A stretch of DNA of 16,326 bases from Caldimicrobium sp964493015. GTDB taxonomy: Bacteria; Desulfobacterota; Thermodesulfobacteria; Thermodesulfobacteriales; Thermodesulfobacteriaceae. The number at the start of each line of letters is the position of its first letter. Position 1 is the stretch's first letter. This document shows positions 5,875-14,701 of this stretch, piece by piece. The stretch spans positions 1 through 16,326 of the forward strand of contig CAZBLU010000033.1 of NCBI GenBank assembly GCA_964493015.1. The letters are read 5' to 3'. Both the position numbers and the translations under genes were made by a program. The notes beneath the pieces are model-generated. The model saw only the letters and a list, made by a program, of their open reading frames with translations, searched no databases and had not been told where the DNA came from.

Positions 5875-6598
5875 AGTTCCCTCGCTCCTTAAATAATCTA
5901 ATCCTATAAAGAAACTCTATGATTAGGTTTTTGTCAAGGGTTTTAGCCCTGAAATAAGAGGGGAAATCTGCCCAAAGTTCAAGCCTTTTTTCTTCATAAG
6001 GGTGCGGCAAAGCTAAATAAAGGGCATGGAGCAAAATGGCTTTTCCCCCAAGTATTCTTACCTTAGAACCATAGCGGAAGTCACCTATAATAGGATATCC
6101 CCTTCCAGAAAGCACAGCTCTTAGTTGATGTTTCCTTCCTGTTAAAGGAGAGAGCAAGAGAAGAGTAGTCTTGCCCTCAGTTTCCAGGACCTGAAAAAAA
6201 GTTAAGGCCCTTTTGGCAGCACTAACTTGCCTATTAAATCTTTGAACCCTTTTGGCATCTGCCTCATAGCAAAGATAGTCTTCCCAGAGGCCAAACTTTT
6301 CCTTTAAAATTCCTTCCACTTTGCCCACATAGACCTTTTCCCAGAGACCTTCCTGCATTATTTTAAAGAGTTTGGCAGCACACTTACTCCTTCTTGCTAA
6401 GAGGCAAACCCCAGAAACAGGTTTATCCAAACGATGGACTACCGCTAAGAAAACCTCCCCAGCTTTATTTTCCCTCTCCTTGAGATAACTTTTAAGGGCA
6501 ATCAAGAGAGATTCTTCTTGTCTCTTAGCACCTTGGACCACCAAACCTGCAGGCTTATTTACGGCAATAAGATATTTATCTTGGTAAAGAATCTCCAC
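5846..6598 (-). CDS. RluA-family 23S/tRNA pseudouridine synthase, no S4 domain
   Basis: This enzyme of about 250 aa converts specific uridines in rRNA or tRNA to pseudouridine. Near the start is the family opening DKYLIAVNKPAG. The catalytic loop HRLDKPVSGV (55-64, with Asp58 as the nucleophile) and the late motif LTGRKHQLRA are both present. No N-terminal S4 RNA-binding domain exists, as in the RluA/RluC-short and TruC-like branches, so the target site cannot be named. The frame stays open upstream to 6802, but that stretch overlaps the AsmA-like gene and does not resemble the family. The GTG at 6596-6598 is therefore preferred. It overlaps the end of the AsmA-like gene by 23 bases and has only a weak GAAGAG site ahead. 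Confidence 0.88.
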   Translation of the reverse strand: MEILYQDKYLIAVNKPAGLVVQGAKRQEESLLIALKSYLKERENKAGEVFLAVVHRLDKPVSGVCLLARRSKCAAKLFKIMQEGLWEKVYVGKVEGILKEKFGLWEDYLCYEADAKRVQRFNRQVSAAKRALTFFQVLETEGKTTLLLLSPLTGRKHQLRAVLSGRGYPIIGDFRYGSKVRILGGKAILLHALYLALPHPYEEKRLELWADFPSYFRAKTLDKNLIIEFLYRIRLFKERGNYVPSQNLGD

Positions 6599-9500
6599 TT
6601 CTCTTCTGTAAAAGTTCCCTCTTTTTGAATCTATCAAAGTTTGGCTCCTTCTTAAAGAAATCCTCTCCCAGGCCAAAGAACTTGAAAATAAATCTAAAAA
6701 GCCCTTTACCAATACTTGCTGGATGAAGAGGGATGATACTGGGTTGATCATAGGTCCCTGTGACCTCAAGGGGAAGGTAGATAAACATCCTCTCTTTACC
6801 AAGGATCCATCTATTAAGATAGGGAATATGCTCTACAATTACATCAATAGTTTTAAAGGGAGAAACAAGAAAGGTAAGATTGACCTCTTTAGAGGAAAGG
6901 GAGAGAGGGCCGCTTCCAAAGAGACGAAAGCCAGGTGCCGACAAAAAAAGTGTGTCTATGTAAAGGGAGGCATCTAAAAACTCTCCTTTGAAGTTAAGTT
7001 CCTCGTAGGGCAAAAGATTATTTTCAAGATTGGGAATTTTCCCTCTAAATAGGTCTATAGGGCTCAAAAAGGCAAGAACGCGAGCAATTAAAGGAGCTCT
7101 ATAAAGGTATCCCCTCTCAGAGGCAATCTCCAACTGGCCATAACTATGCTGGAAAAAGCCCTTTTCCCCATCGGTATAAAAAAAACCCTCCATTTTAAAG
7201 GGCCCCTCAAGAATAGTTCGCGGCATCTCTTCAGGATAAAGGCAAGAAAATAGATCAAGTAGCTCTCCCTTAGAGGAAGGCAAATCTATAAATAAGTATT
7301 GGAATTGGGGATTTTTCTCAAGCTCTGAAGAGAATCTAAGGCCACAAAAGTCAATCTGGGGAAATTCTACTCTTAATAATTTTTTTTCTTCTAAAAGAAG
7401 CTTCCCCGTGGAATAATTAATACGATGTGATGTAGGAAGAGTTAAGTCCTCAATAGTAAAGGATAGCTCGCCTTTTAGAGGTAAGGCAAAAACCTTCTCA
7501 AGCCAAGATGGTTCCTGAGCCTCCCTTGTTTTTGCTTCCTTGGCAAGTTCCTTTAAATTTAGTGCTTGTATGGTTAGATTTCCCTGTAAGGTGAGTAAGT
7601 CCTTATCTGTAAGGAGGGAAAGGTTACCCTTTAGGCTACTATTATTCACTATTAAAGAAATATCTTTCCCTTCAACAGTCTCTCCTTGAAAGCGGAAATC
7701 TCCTGAAAGAACTAAAGGTAATGGCCTCTTTAGTTTCACTTCTCTGAGCCTTGCCTCACCTTGCAAATTAAAAGGCCTTAAGCCAAGATATTTCTTTAGC
7801 AGAAGATTCAAATCCTCTCTTGAAAAACTCTCCTTAAGCTCCCTTACTTTTTCTGGAAATACTTCTACGGAGAAGTTTCCCTCTATCTTTCCTTTATCTA
7901 TTGGAGGATCTAAAAAAACCCCAGCTAATTCCTGAAGTTCAAGCTTACCCCTATACTCCACTATAAGGGGAGAGGTTTGGCTAATCCTTAGCTCAAAAAG
8001 ACTTTCCTTAGAGCCTACTTTGCTCTGTATTTTAAGGCCTTCATGCTTCTCTAAAGAGACCTCGAGAATGAGGTTTTCAAGCCTTCCCTTTCCTGCAAAA
8101 TCCCAATAAGTATCCCTCAAGCTTAGATAAAAATCTTCTATTTCTAAAGGTAAATTTTTCAAAGCCAAAGGAGAATTTAAAAGACCTGTAAACTCTTGGA
8201 TCTCTCTTAGAGTTTCCTCACCAATTCTACCCTTTCCCTCCAAAACAAGGTTACTTAATGTATAATCCGATCTACCACTGATCTCCAGAAGAGTATCCTG
8301 ATGAGAGATCTTGCTTGGATTAAGAAAAATAAGGCTATCTCTCAGATCAAAGGATAGCTCTTCACTCTTAAGGAGATAATCTCTTCCTTGATAAGGAAGA
8401 GTAAAGGAGAGATCTAAAACCTTACCCTTCACTTTAAGGGCCTCTAAAAGAGAACTAATTTCAGGTTTTTCCCCAAGATTTGGTAAGAATCCCCCATAGC
8501 TAACTTTTTCCAGAAGAAGCTTAGAAAAGGATAGTTTATGTTTTAACCATATATCTTTTAGCCCTTGGTGACCCTCTGACAACTCAAAAAGTAAATCTCT
8601 CCCAAGGAGAGAGTCTTCACTCCGTAAGGAGAGATAATGGGTGTCTAAGGAAAATTCAGCAAAGACCTTTCGTAAGTAGTTCTCCTCAGAAGAGATCTGG
8701 GAATCTTCAAGGATCAACTTCTTGTCTTTATAGATTAAGTTTCCCCTCTCCCAGGAGAGCCAATTTTTCAAGAAGGGGATCTTGATTTTTAGTGCTTCTG
8801 GCCTAAGAGAGACTTTCACTGATAAGTCCTCAAGAGGGCCTTCCAGGATTAAGGTTCCAGCAAGGCCTCCTCTTACCTCCCAGTCTTTCAGAAAGTTCAG
8901 CTCCTCAATTTGAGCAAGACCAAGTTTTTGCAAATAAGTAGCCTCTCCTGTAAAATCACAGGTAAGAGAGAGGCTCTTTTTCTCACTCAACAGATCTAAA
9001 TAGAATTCTTGCGCATTTAAAGAGATTACCTCTTCAAGCTTTCCTGTGCCAGTAAAGTAGAGGCCTTTATCTTTGAAGGCTACTTTTCCAGCAAGAGAAG
9101 TGAAGGTTAGATTTCTCTCGGGAAGATAGACCTCACCTGCTTCAACTCTGGCACTAATTTGCAAATTTTCTGGCCTAAGGAGATGGGAAAGATCCTTCCC
9201 CTCAGCAAGAAAAGCTACATCATGAAAGTATCCTCCCCTCACTCTTCCAAAGATCTCTTCAGAAAGCTCCTTAGGCAGATGGGGACTAACAATTTCCCTC
9301 ACCTCCTCCCAGCGAAAATTTTCAAGATTACCCACCAATCTATAGAGTCCTGCCTTACGGGTGAGTAAAAGATCCCCCTTTACCTCTGGGTATTTAAAAT
9401 CTACAGGACTAAGCTTTAATTCAAAGTCCTGAAAGTTGCCTACAAAAAAGCCCTGAAAGATGCCACAAACAAAGGATCTGTCTGCCTCTTTTAAGGCGAT

Positions 9501-10244
9501 GCAAGGGGCAGATCCTGTAAAGCCTGCATTTATTATTCCCTTTTCCAGGCTAAGCTCCAAATCAAAGTCAAATTCAGTCTTGGAGAGAATAAAAAAGTCC
9601 CTTAATTTGAGGCGAGCAAGATCAAATTTTTTAACCCTCAAGGAGCTTTCTAAAAACTCATCTCTGTAGTTATATCTCAAATTCAGGTGAAGAGAGGTAA
9701 AGGCAGGAGAGCTCACTTTTGCCTCCAAAAGTACCTGAGGCACCCTGTTAGAGAGGTTTAGAGTCTCTAAAGAAAGCCGCAAAGGAGTATTTTTGGCTAC
9801 TTCATAGTCAATGGTTGCGTTTTTAATAAAAAGCTCTAAGAGCGCTACCCTTTTTATAATCCCCTTGAAGTCTTCAACGGTAAAAGTAGATGGCTCCTCA
9901 CTCCAAACAACCTTCAAGTAGGGATTCTTTAGATAGATTTTTCTGGGATAAAAATTAAGGCTTAAAAGCTTTTCCCAGTCAAAATCAGCCCTCACCTTAG
10001 GTAAAAAGAGTTCAAAATCACGACCCTTAATCTCCAAGTTCTCAAAAGAAAAGAGAAGTTTGTATAGATTTATGTCAATTTTCCCAAAATTAACTTTAAG
10101 ATCTCTTCTTTCTGCCAAAAGGGCTCTTATTTTGTCCTTAACTATGGGGCTGTTCAAAAGATATTCAAGATTAAAGGCTAAGAGACCAAGGAGCAAGAAA
10201 GAGAGAAAAACAAAAAGAGAGAGGAGCAAAAGAAAACGCTTCAT
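6576..10244 (-). CDS. Giant AsmA/YhdP-like envelope protein
   Basis: This is a 1222-aa protein anchored by one N-terminal membrane helix (about residues 4-25), with the rest predicted in the periplasm. The long middle is built of alternating beta-rich segments typical of AsmA-like bridge proteins such as YhdP, TamB and YdbH, which shuttle phospholipids between inner and outer membrane. The C-terminal domain (from about 1044) has the recognisable AsmA-like C-terminal features RAPLIARVLAFLSPIDLF, FRLFGSGPLSL and LEVTGTYDQPSI. Length and order fit YhdP-type proteins (about 1,200-1,300 aa). The ATG is 15 bases after the pdxA stop, with no clear Shine-Dalgarno; coupling to pdxA translation may supply ribosomes. 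It implies a two-membrane cell. The exact lipid and partners are not visible. Confidence 0.85.
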   Translation of the reverse strand: MKRFLLLLSLFVFLSFLLLGLLAFNLEYLLNSPIVKDKIRALLAERRDLKVNFGKIDINLYKLLFSFENLEIKGRDFELFLPKVRADFDWEKLLSLNFYPRKIYLKNPYLKVVWSEEPSTFTVEDFKGIIKRVALLELFIKNATIDYEVAKNTPLRLSLETLNLSNRVPQVLLEAKVSSPAFTSLHLNLRYNYRDEFLESSLRVKKFDLARLKLRDFFILSKTEFDFDLELSLEKGIINAGFTGSAPCIALKEADRSFVCGIFQGFFVGNFQDFELKLSPVDFKYPEVKGDLLLTRKAGLYRLVGNLENFRWEEVREIVSPHLPKELSEEIFGRVRGGYFHDVAFLAEGKDLSHLLRPENLQISARVEAGEVYLPERNLTFTSLAGKVAFKDKGLYFTGTGKLEEVISLNAQEFYLDLLSEKKSLSLTCDFTGEATYLQKLGLAQIEELNFLKDWEVRGGLAGTLILEGPLEDLSVKVSLRPEALKIKIPFLKNWLSWERGNLIYKDKKLILEDSQISSEENYLRKVFAEFSLDTHYLSLRSEDSLLGRDLLFELSEGHQGLKDIWLKHKLSFSKLLLEKVSYGGFLPNLGEKPEISSLLEALKVKGKVLDLSFTLPYQGRDYLLKSEELSFDLRDSLIFLNPSKISHQDTLLEISGRSDYTLSNLVLEGKGRIGEETLREIQEFTGLLNSPLALKNLPLEIEDFYLSLRDTYWDFAGKGRLENLILEVSLEKHEGLKIQSKVGSKESLFELRISQTSPLIVEYRGKLELQELAGVFLDPPIDKGKIEGNFSVEVFPEKVRELKESFSREDLNLLLKKYLGLRPFNLQGEARLREVKLKRPLPLVLSGDFRFQGETVEGKDISLIVNNSSLKGNLSLLTDKDLLTLQGNLTIQALNLKELAKEAKTREAQEPSWLEKVFALPLKGELSFTIEDLTLPTSHRINYSTGKLLLEEKKLLRVEFPQIDFCGLRFSSELEKNPQFQYLFIDLPSSKGELLDLFSCLYPEEMPRTILEGPFKMEGFFYTDGEKGFFQHSYGQLEIASERGYLYRAPLIARVLAFLSPIDLFRGKIPNLENNLLPYEELNFKGEFLDASLYIDTLFLSAPGFRLFGSGPLSLSSKEVNLTFLVSPFKTIDVIVEHIPYLNRWILGKERMFIYLPLEVTGTYDQPSIIPLHPASIGKGLFRFIFKFFGLGEDFFKKEPNFDRFKKRELLQKRSGDSLPR

Positions 10245-10259
10245 GGGAAAATTTTACCA

Positions 10260-11192
10260 CTATTTGCTCAATCTTAAAGCAAGTTTTACCGCAGAGATAA
10301 AGCTATCGGGGAAGGCCTTCCCCTGGCCCGCGATATCGTAAGCAGTTCCATGAACAGGGGAGGTTCTCACTATGGGGAGCCCAAGGGTTACATTAACCCC
10401 GTCTCTAAAGTGAAAGAGCTTAAAGGGTATCAGTCCCTGATCATGATAAAGGGAGAGGACATGATCAAAGTAACCTCGAGAAGCAAAGAAGAAGAGACTA
10501 TCGGCAGGATAGGGACCATAAAGAGGGATTCCCTGGTCTTGCGCTATCTTAATAGCAGGCTTTAAAAGCCTCTCTTCCTCATCTCCAAGAAGGCCCCCTT
10601 CTCCTGCATGAGGATTAAGAGCAGAGAGGGCTATTTTAAGCTCCCTTTTCCTTGGATTTAGTCTCTTGGTAAAATCATAGGCTAACTGAGCAATCTCTAC
10701 AATCTTTGATACCTCTAATTTGCTAAAGACATCTCTTAAAGGCAGATGAGTAGTAATAAGGGTAACCCGTAAACGCCTTCCATAGAAAGACATAGCTGGA
10801 GCTTTAGCTCCAAGGGTATGGGCAAGGTATTCTGTATGTCCCCTAAAGGGTAGCCCTGCCAATTTAAAAACTTCTTTATTTATAGGAAGGGTTACCAGGG
10901 CCTTGAGCTCCCCTGAAAGGGCATACCTAATGGCTTCCTCTAAATATCTAAGCGTAGCGAGCTGACTCTCAGGGGTGGGTTTCCCTGGTTGAACCTTTAG
11001 TTCCGAAAGATTAATAATTTTAAGATTTGAGGGGAGAAAGACATTATAATGTTTGGCCTCTCTTTTTAGGAGATTTTCATCACCAAAGAGAAGAAAAAAA
11101 CATTTTTGCTCAGCCAGAAAGGGAAGGCTTTTAACCAGGATCTCTGGGCCGACCCCCGCAGGGTCGCCCAGAGTTATGCCGATGCTTTTCAT
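10260..11192 (-). CDS. pdxA: 4-hydroxythreonine-4-phosphate dehydrogenase
   Basis: This 310-aa cytosolic enzyme oxidises 4-phosphohydroxy-L-threonine with NAD(P) in the DXP-dependent route to pyridoxal phosphate; PdxJ uses the product. The N-terminal ITLGDPAGVGPE (6-17) is diagnostic. The three metal-binding histidines fit His149 (TTHLPL), His195 (NPHAGEGG) and His250 (LYHDQG), which keep the spacing of the E. coli enzyme. The C-terminal RTSPVHGTAYDIAGQGKA is also conserved. The length is close to the usual 310-330 aa. Its ATG overlaps the dnaK TGA as ATGA, so translation is probably coupled to dnaK. A vitamin B6 gene fused translationally to a chaperone gene is an unusual arrangement. Confidence 0.96.
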   Translation of the reverse strand: MKSIGITLGDPAGVGPEILVKSLPFLAEQKCFFLLFGDENLLKREAKHYNVFLPSNLKIINLSELKVQPGKPTPESQLATLRYLEEAIRYALSGELKALVTLPINKEVFKLAGLPFRGHTEYLAHTLGAKAPAMSFYGRRLRVTLITTHLPLRDVFSKLEVSKIVEIAQLAYDFTKRLNPRKRELKIALSALNPHAGEGGLLGDEEERLLKPAIKIAQDQGIPLYGPYPADSLFFFASRGYFDHVLSLYHDQGLIPFKLFHFRDGVNVTLGLPIVRTSPVHGTAYDIAGQGKAFPDSFISAVKLALRLSK

Positions 11193-13090
11193 TTCATCTC
11201 TTCAAAATCGGCATCAATCACTTCATCCCCAGGTTTTTTAGCGCTCTCTTTTGCCCCTGCACCTGCTCCAGCCTGGGCTTTGGCTCTATAAAGCATCTCG
11301 GCTAACCTATAAGAAGCCTGAGTGAGATTGTCACTTGCCCTCTTTATAGCTTCTATATCATCTCCTGCCATAGCCTCCCTTAAGGCTCTGATTTTATCCT
11401 CAACCTCTTTCTTGAGGTCCTCAGAGATCTTATCTCCCAGTTCTCTCACAGTCTTTTCTACAGAATAGATAAGGGAATCAGCTTGGTTCCTCGCTTCAGC
11501 AAGCTCTCTCTTTTTACGGTCTTCCTCTGCAAACTGCTCTGCCTCCTTGATAATCCTCTGGATCTCCTCTTCAGTAAGCCCTGAACTTGGTCTTACTACG
11601 ATAGATTGTTCTTTACCTGTGCCCAGGTCTTTGGCAGTCACATGAAGAATTCCATCGGCATCTATATCAAAGGTAACCTCTATCTGAGGCACACCTCTTG
11701 GAGCTGGAGGAATGCCCACTAAATCAAATCTGGCAATACTCTTATTTTGAGAGGCAAGAGGTCTCTCACCCTGAAGCACATGTATGGTAACTGCTGTCTG
11801 GTTATCAGCAGCTGTTGTGAAGATCTGACTTCTACGGGTGGGGATAGTGGTCCCTCTGGGAATAATCACCGTGAAAACTCCGCCAAGGGTTTCAATACCC
11901 AGAGAAAGAGGCGTCACATCAAGGAGTAAAACATCTTTTACTTCACCCTTGAGAACACCTGCCTGGATAGCAGCTCCCATAGCCACCACTTCATCGGGAT
12001 TAACACCCTTTACAGGTTCTCTGCCAAAGATCTCCTTAACTTTTTGTTGCACCTTGGGCATCCTAGTCATACCACCAACAAGGATTACTTCGCTTATATC
12101 CTGAGGGGTAATGCCTGCATCTTTCATAGCAATCCTACAGGGTTCCTCAAGCCTGGCAATCAAATCCTCAACAAGGGCCTCAAGTTTGGCCCTGGTAAGT
12201 TTGGTCACCAAATGCTTTGGCCCTGTTGCATCAGCAGTTATAAAAGGCAAATTAATCTCCGTTTCCAAGGTGGAAGAAAGCTCAATTTTAGCCTTCTCAG
12301 CTGCCTCTTTAAGCCTCTGAAGGGCCATCTTATCCTTTCTTAGATCAATTCCATGCTCTTTTTGGAATTCGTCGGCAAGATAATCCACAATTCTCATATC
12401 AAAATCTTCTCCACCAAGAAAAGTATCTCCCGAGGTAGCCTTAACCTCAAAGACACCGTCTCCAATTTCTAAGATTGAAATATCAAAGGTCCCACCACCA
12501 AGGTCAAAAACGGCAATTAGACCTTCTTTTTTCTTCTCAAGTCCATAAGCTAAACAGGCAGCTGTAGGCTCATTGATGATTCTAATAACATTTAGCCCAG
12601 CTATTCTTCCAGCATCCTTGGTTGCCTGCCTCTGGGTATCGTCAAAATAGGCTGGCACAGTGATCACCACATCCGTAACTTCTTCTCCCAAATATTCCTC
12701 CAGATCCTGCTTAATTTTTCGCAAAATCATAGCAGATATCTCTGGGGGGCTATACCTTTTCCCCCTTATCTCCACATGGGCATCTCCATTGGGGGCCTCA
12801 ACGATTTTATAAGGTACTCTCTTTATCCACTGTTGGACCATGGGATCAGAAAATTTTCGCCCCATTAATCTTTTGATACCAAAGATAGTATTTTCGGCAT
12901 TGATTATGGCCTGCCTTTTGGCAGGTAAGCCTACCAATATTTCCCCACTTTCCTGAAAGGCTACAATAGAAGGCGTGGTTCTGGCTCCTTCCCTATTAGG
13001 AATAACTTTAACTTCCCCACCTTCAAAGATAGCCACACAAGAATTAGTTGTCCCAAGATCAATTCCTACTACAGGCACCTTTTTAGCCAT
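11189..13090 (-). CDS. dnaK: Hsp70 chaperone DnaK
   Basis: This 633-aa ATP-dependent chaperone works with DnaJ and GrpE to fold and rescue proteins. The nucleotide domain shows GIDLGTTNSC (9-18), FDLGGGTFD (195-203) and VILVGGMTRMPKV (335-347). The interdomain linker DVLLLDVTP sits at 386-394, followed by the substrate-binding domain. The protein ends DEVIDADFEEMK, the conserved EEVD-like bacterial tail. The insert at about residues 76-100 is the one found in Gram-negative but not Gram-positive Hsp70s. Ala/Gly/Lys-rich repeats precede the tail. AGGAGGG lies seven bases before the ATG, and grpE ends 23 bases upstream. No dnaJ or hrcA follows; pdxA takes that place. Confidence 0.98.
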   Translation of the reverse strand: MAKKVPVVGIDLGTTNSCVAIFEGGEVKVIPNREGARTTPSIVAFQESGEILVGLPAKRQAIINAENTIFGIKRLMGRKFSDPMVQQWIKRVPYKIVEAPNGDAHVEIRGKRYSPPEISAMILRKIKQDLEEYLGEEVTDVVITVPAYFDDTQRQATKDAGRIAGLNVIRIINEPTAACLAYGLEKKKEGLIAVFDLGGGTFDISILEIGDGVFEVKATSGDTFLGGEDFDMRIVDYLADEFQKEHGIDLRKDKMALQRLKEAAEKAKIELSSTLETEINLPFITADATGPKHLVTKLTRAKLEALVEDLIARLEEPCRIAMKDAGITPQDISEVILVGGMTRMPKVQQKVKEIFGREPVKGVNPDEVVAMGAAIQAGVLKGEVKDVLLLDVTPLSLGIETLGGVFTVIIPRGTTIPTRRSQIFTTAADNQTAVTIHVLQGERPLASQNKSIARFDLVGIPPAPRGVPQIEVTFDIDADGILHVTAKDLGTGKEQSIVVRPSSGLTEEEIQRIIKEAEQFAEEDRKKRELAEARNQADSLIYSVEKTVRELGDKISEDLKKEVEDKIRALREAMAGDDIEAIKRASDNLTQASYRLAEMLYRAKAQAGAGAGAKESAKKPGDEVIDADFEEMK

Positions 13091-13113
13091 AGTTTTTCCC
13101 TCCTACTTTAAAT

Positions 13114-13692
13114 TTATTCTTGGACATCCTGGTTATTTTCCTCTGAAGAGTTTTTTTCAACTTTGCTTTCTTCTATTTTTGGCTTAGGGCCACCTTGGCA
13201 GACACAGACCAAGGCTGGTCGAATCACCCTGTCATGGAGGGTATAACCCTTTTGAAAAACCCTTACAATACCACCTTCAGGAATCTCGTGATGGGGTTCT
13301 GCATGGAGGGCCTCATGAAAATGGGGATGAAAGGGCTCTCCTACTGCAGGCTCAAACTGTTTGAGCCCAAACTTTTCCAAAGTCTGAACAAGAACCTTAA
13401 GAGAGAGTTCCACCCCCTCTTTTAAGGCCTTTATATCGGAAGACTTTTCACACGAAACTAAGGCCATTTCTAAGTTATCAATAGAGGGCAAAAGTTCTTT
13501 AAAAACCGTCTCTAAAGCAAACTTAAAATACTCTTCCTTTTCCCTTTTTATGGCCTTCTTTAAATTTTCAATCTCAGCTGCATATCTTAGAGCTCTGTCT
13601 TTCCATTCCTTTAATTCAGTCTCCAGATTTTTTTCTTGAGTAGATTTTTCTGTAACACTACCTTCTTCAACAACCTCTTTAAGTTCTTCCAT
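13114..13692 (-). CDS. grpE: GrpE, nucleotide exchange factor of DnaK
   Basis: This 192-aa protein releases ADP from DnaK and acts as a thermosensor in many bacteria. A long charged N-terminal coiled coil (about residues 20-60) leads to the dimer helices, and the C-terminal beta domain (about 118-166) contains HPHFHEALH and GGIVRVFQKGYTLHDRVIRPA, close to the GrpE signature. Two cysteines, Cys163 and Cys165, lie at the end of that domain. The last 25 residues are a variable acidic/polar tail. AGGAGGAGG precedes the ATG. It is the first gene of the ten-gene minus-strand run. No CIRCE element (the HrcA operator) and no clear sigma-32 or sigma-70 promoter was found in the 125 bases ahead. Confidence 0.96.
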   Translation of the reverse strand: MEELKEVVEEGSVTEKSTQEKNLETELKEWKDRALRYAAEIENLKKAIKREKEEYFKFALETVFKELLPSIDNLEMALVSCEKSSDIKALKEGVELSLKVLVQTLEKFGLKQFEPAVGEPFHPHFHEALHAEPHHEIPEGGIVRVFQKGYTLHDRVIRPALVCVCQGGPKPKIEESKVEKNSSEENNQDVQE

Positions 13693-13712
13693 CGCTTAGC
13701 CTCCTCCTACTC

Positions 13713-13741
13713 TTTACAAAGATCTTCTTTTCGTTTAACAT
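13713..13741 (+). promoter_or_regulatory. Putative sigma-70 promoter of nadC
   Basis: TTTACA (13713-13718, 5 of 6) and TAACAT (13736-13741, 4 of 6) are 17 bases apart on the plus strand, in the short space between divergent grpE and nadC. The predicted leader is about 70 nt. Confidence 0.5.
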
Positions 13742-13817
13742 AAAAATAAGATCTATCTCCTTTTTTTCCAGAGGGAAAACTACAAAATTGCTTTTATTTA
13801 AAGCAGGAGAATGGGAG

Positions 13818-14672
13818 ATGGAAAGCTGGCAGATAAGGGAAATAGTTCATAGAGCCCTGCAAGAGGATCTGCCCTTCGGAGATAAAACCACGGAATATCT
13901 CATTCCTTCAAGACTTAAAGGGAAGGCTTTTTTCCTTGCCAAAGAAGAGCTGGTTCTCTGTGGAACCCCAGTTGCCGAAACAGTTTTCAAGGAGATAGAT
14001 TCCTCCCTCAAGATAAACTGGTATTACCAAGAAGGGGAAGAAGTCCCCTCAAAGACAAAATTGGGAGAGGTTGAAGGAAGGGTCCAAAGCCTCCTTAAAG
14101 GGGAAAGGGTTGCCCTGAATTTTTTACAACATCTTTCAGGCCTTGCCACAAAGGTAAGAAAAATGGTAAACTCCCTCTCAGGGGGAGCAACCCTCTTACT
14201 TGATACCAGAAAGACCCTTCCAGGTCTAAAGATCTTGCAAAAGTATGCTGTAAGAGTTGGAGGTGGGGCTAACCATCGTTTTTCTCTATCAGATGGGATT
14301 TTGATAAAGGACAATCATATAAAGGCCCTCGGGGGCCTAAAAGAGGTCCTGCAAAAGTTGCATGGTCTACCCCATTATCTCAGAATAGAAATAGAAATTA
14401 ATGACTTTAAGGAATTAGAACTCCTCTTGGAAAGTCAAGGAAGAATTGATTGTGTCCTTCTGGATAATTTTACCCCAGAAGAGATTAAAAGGGCCCTAAA
14501 GTTAATAAGGGAAAAAAGACCCTATCTTGAAGTGGAAGTTTCAGGGGGTATCAGGGAGGATAATATTAGGGAATATGGAGACCTGGGAGTTAACTATATC
14601 TCCTCAGGGGCCCTTACACACAGTGTTAAAGCCGTAGATATAAGCTTTAAAATTGAAGAGGTTTGGGAATGA
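13818..14672 (+). CDS. nadC: Quinolinate phosphoribosyltransferase (decarboxylating)
   Basis: This 284-aa enzyme joins quinolinate to PRPP with loss of CO2, giving nicotinate mononucleotide in de novo NAD synthesis. Conserved blocks are DTRKTLPGL (129-137), VGGGANHRFSLSD (147-159) and LIKDNH (162-167), plus VEVSGGI near residue 240 in the phosphate-binding region. Length is normal. The ATG at 13818 was chosen because AGGAG lies eight bases ahead and family homology begins there; an upstream in-frame TTG at 13788 would add ten unrelated residues. It is the only confident plus-strand gene, divergent from grpE and convergent with ppaC. No nadA or nadB is present in the window. Confidence 0.96.
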   Translation: MESWQIREIVHRALQEDLPFGDKTTEYLIPSRLKGKAFFLAKEELVLCGTPVAETVFKEIDSSLKINWYYQEGEEVPSKTKLGEVEGRVQSLLKGERVALNFLQHLSGLATKVRKMVNSLSGGATLLLDTRKTLPGLKILQKYAVRVGGGANHRFSLSDGILIKDNHIKALGGLKEVLQKLHGLPHYLRIEIEINDFKELELLLESQGRIDCVLLDNFTPEEIKRALKLIREKRPYLEVEVSGGIREDNIREYGDLGVNYISSGALTHSVKAVDISFKIEEVWE

Positions 14673-14694
14673 AAGGGGGCTTTATAGCCCCCTT
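14673..14694. terminator. Shared hairpin terminator between convergent nadC and ppaC
   Basis: Arms AAGGGGGC (14673-14680) and GCCCCCTT (14687-14694) form a perfect 8-bp GC-rich stem with a TTTATA loop. It starts directly after the nadC stop and ends 7 bases before the ppaC stop. The T tract is short on both strands, so efficiency is uncertain, but position and symmetry suit a bidirectional terminator. Confidence 0.75.
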
Positions 14695-14701
14695 ATACAT
14701 A

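Noticed and set aside
6599..6802. N-terminal extension of the pseudouridine synthase frame
   Set aside because: It lies wholly inside the AsmA-like gene and does not resemble the family; the GTG at 6598 sits next to the first conserved residues.
13788..13817. TTG start ten codons upstream in nadC
   Set aside because: The added residues show no family similarity, while the ATG at 13818 has a well-placed AGGAG.
13693..13817. CIRCE operator or sigma-32 promoter ahead of grpE
   Set aside because: No TTAGCACTC-type inverted repeat and no heat-shock -35/-10 pair could be found.
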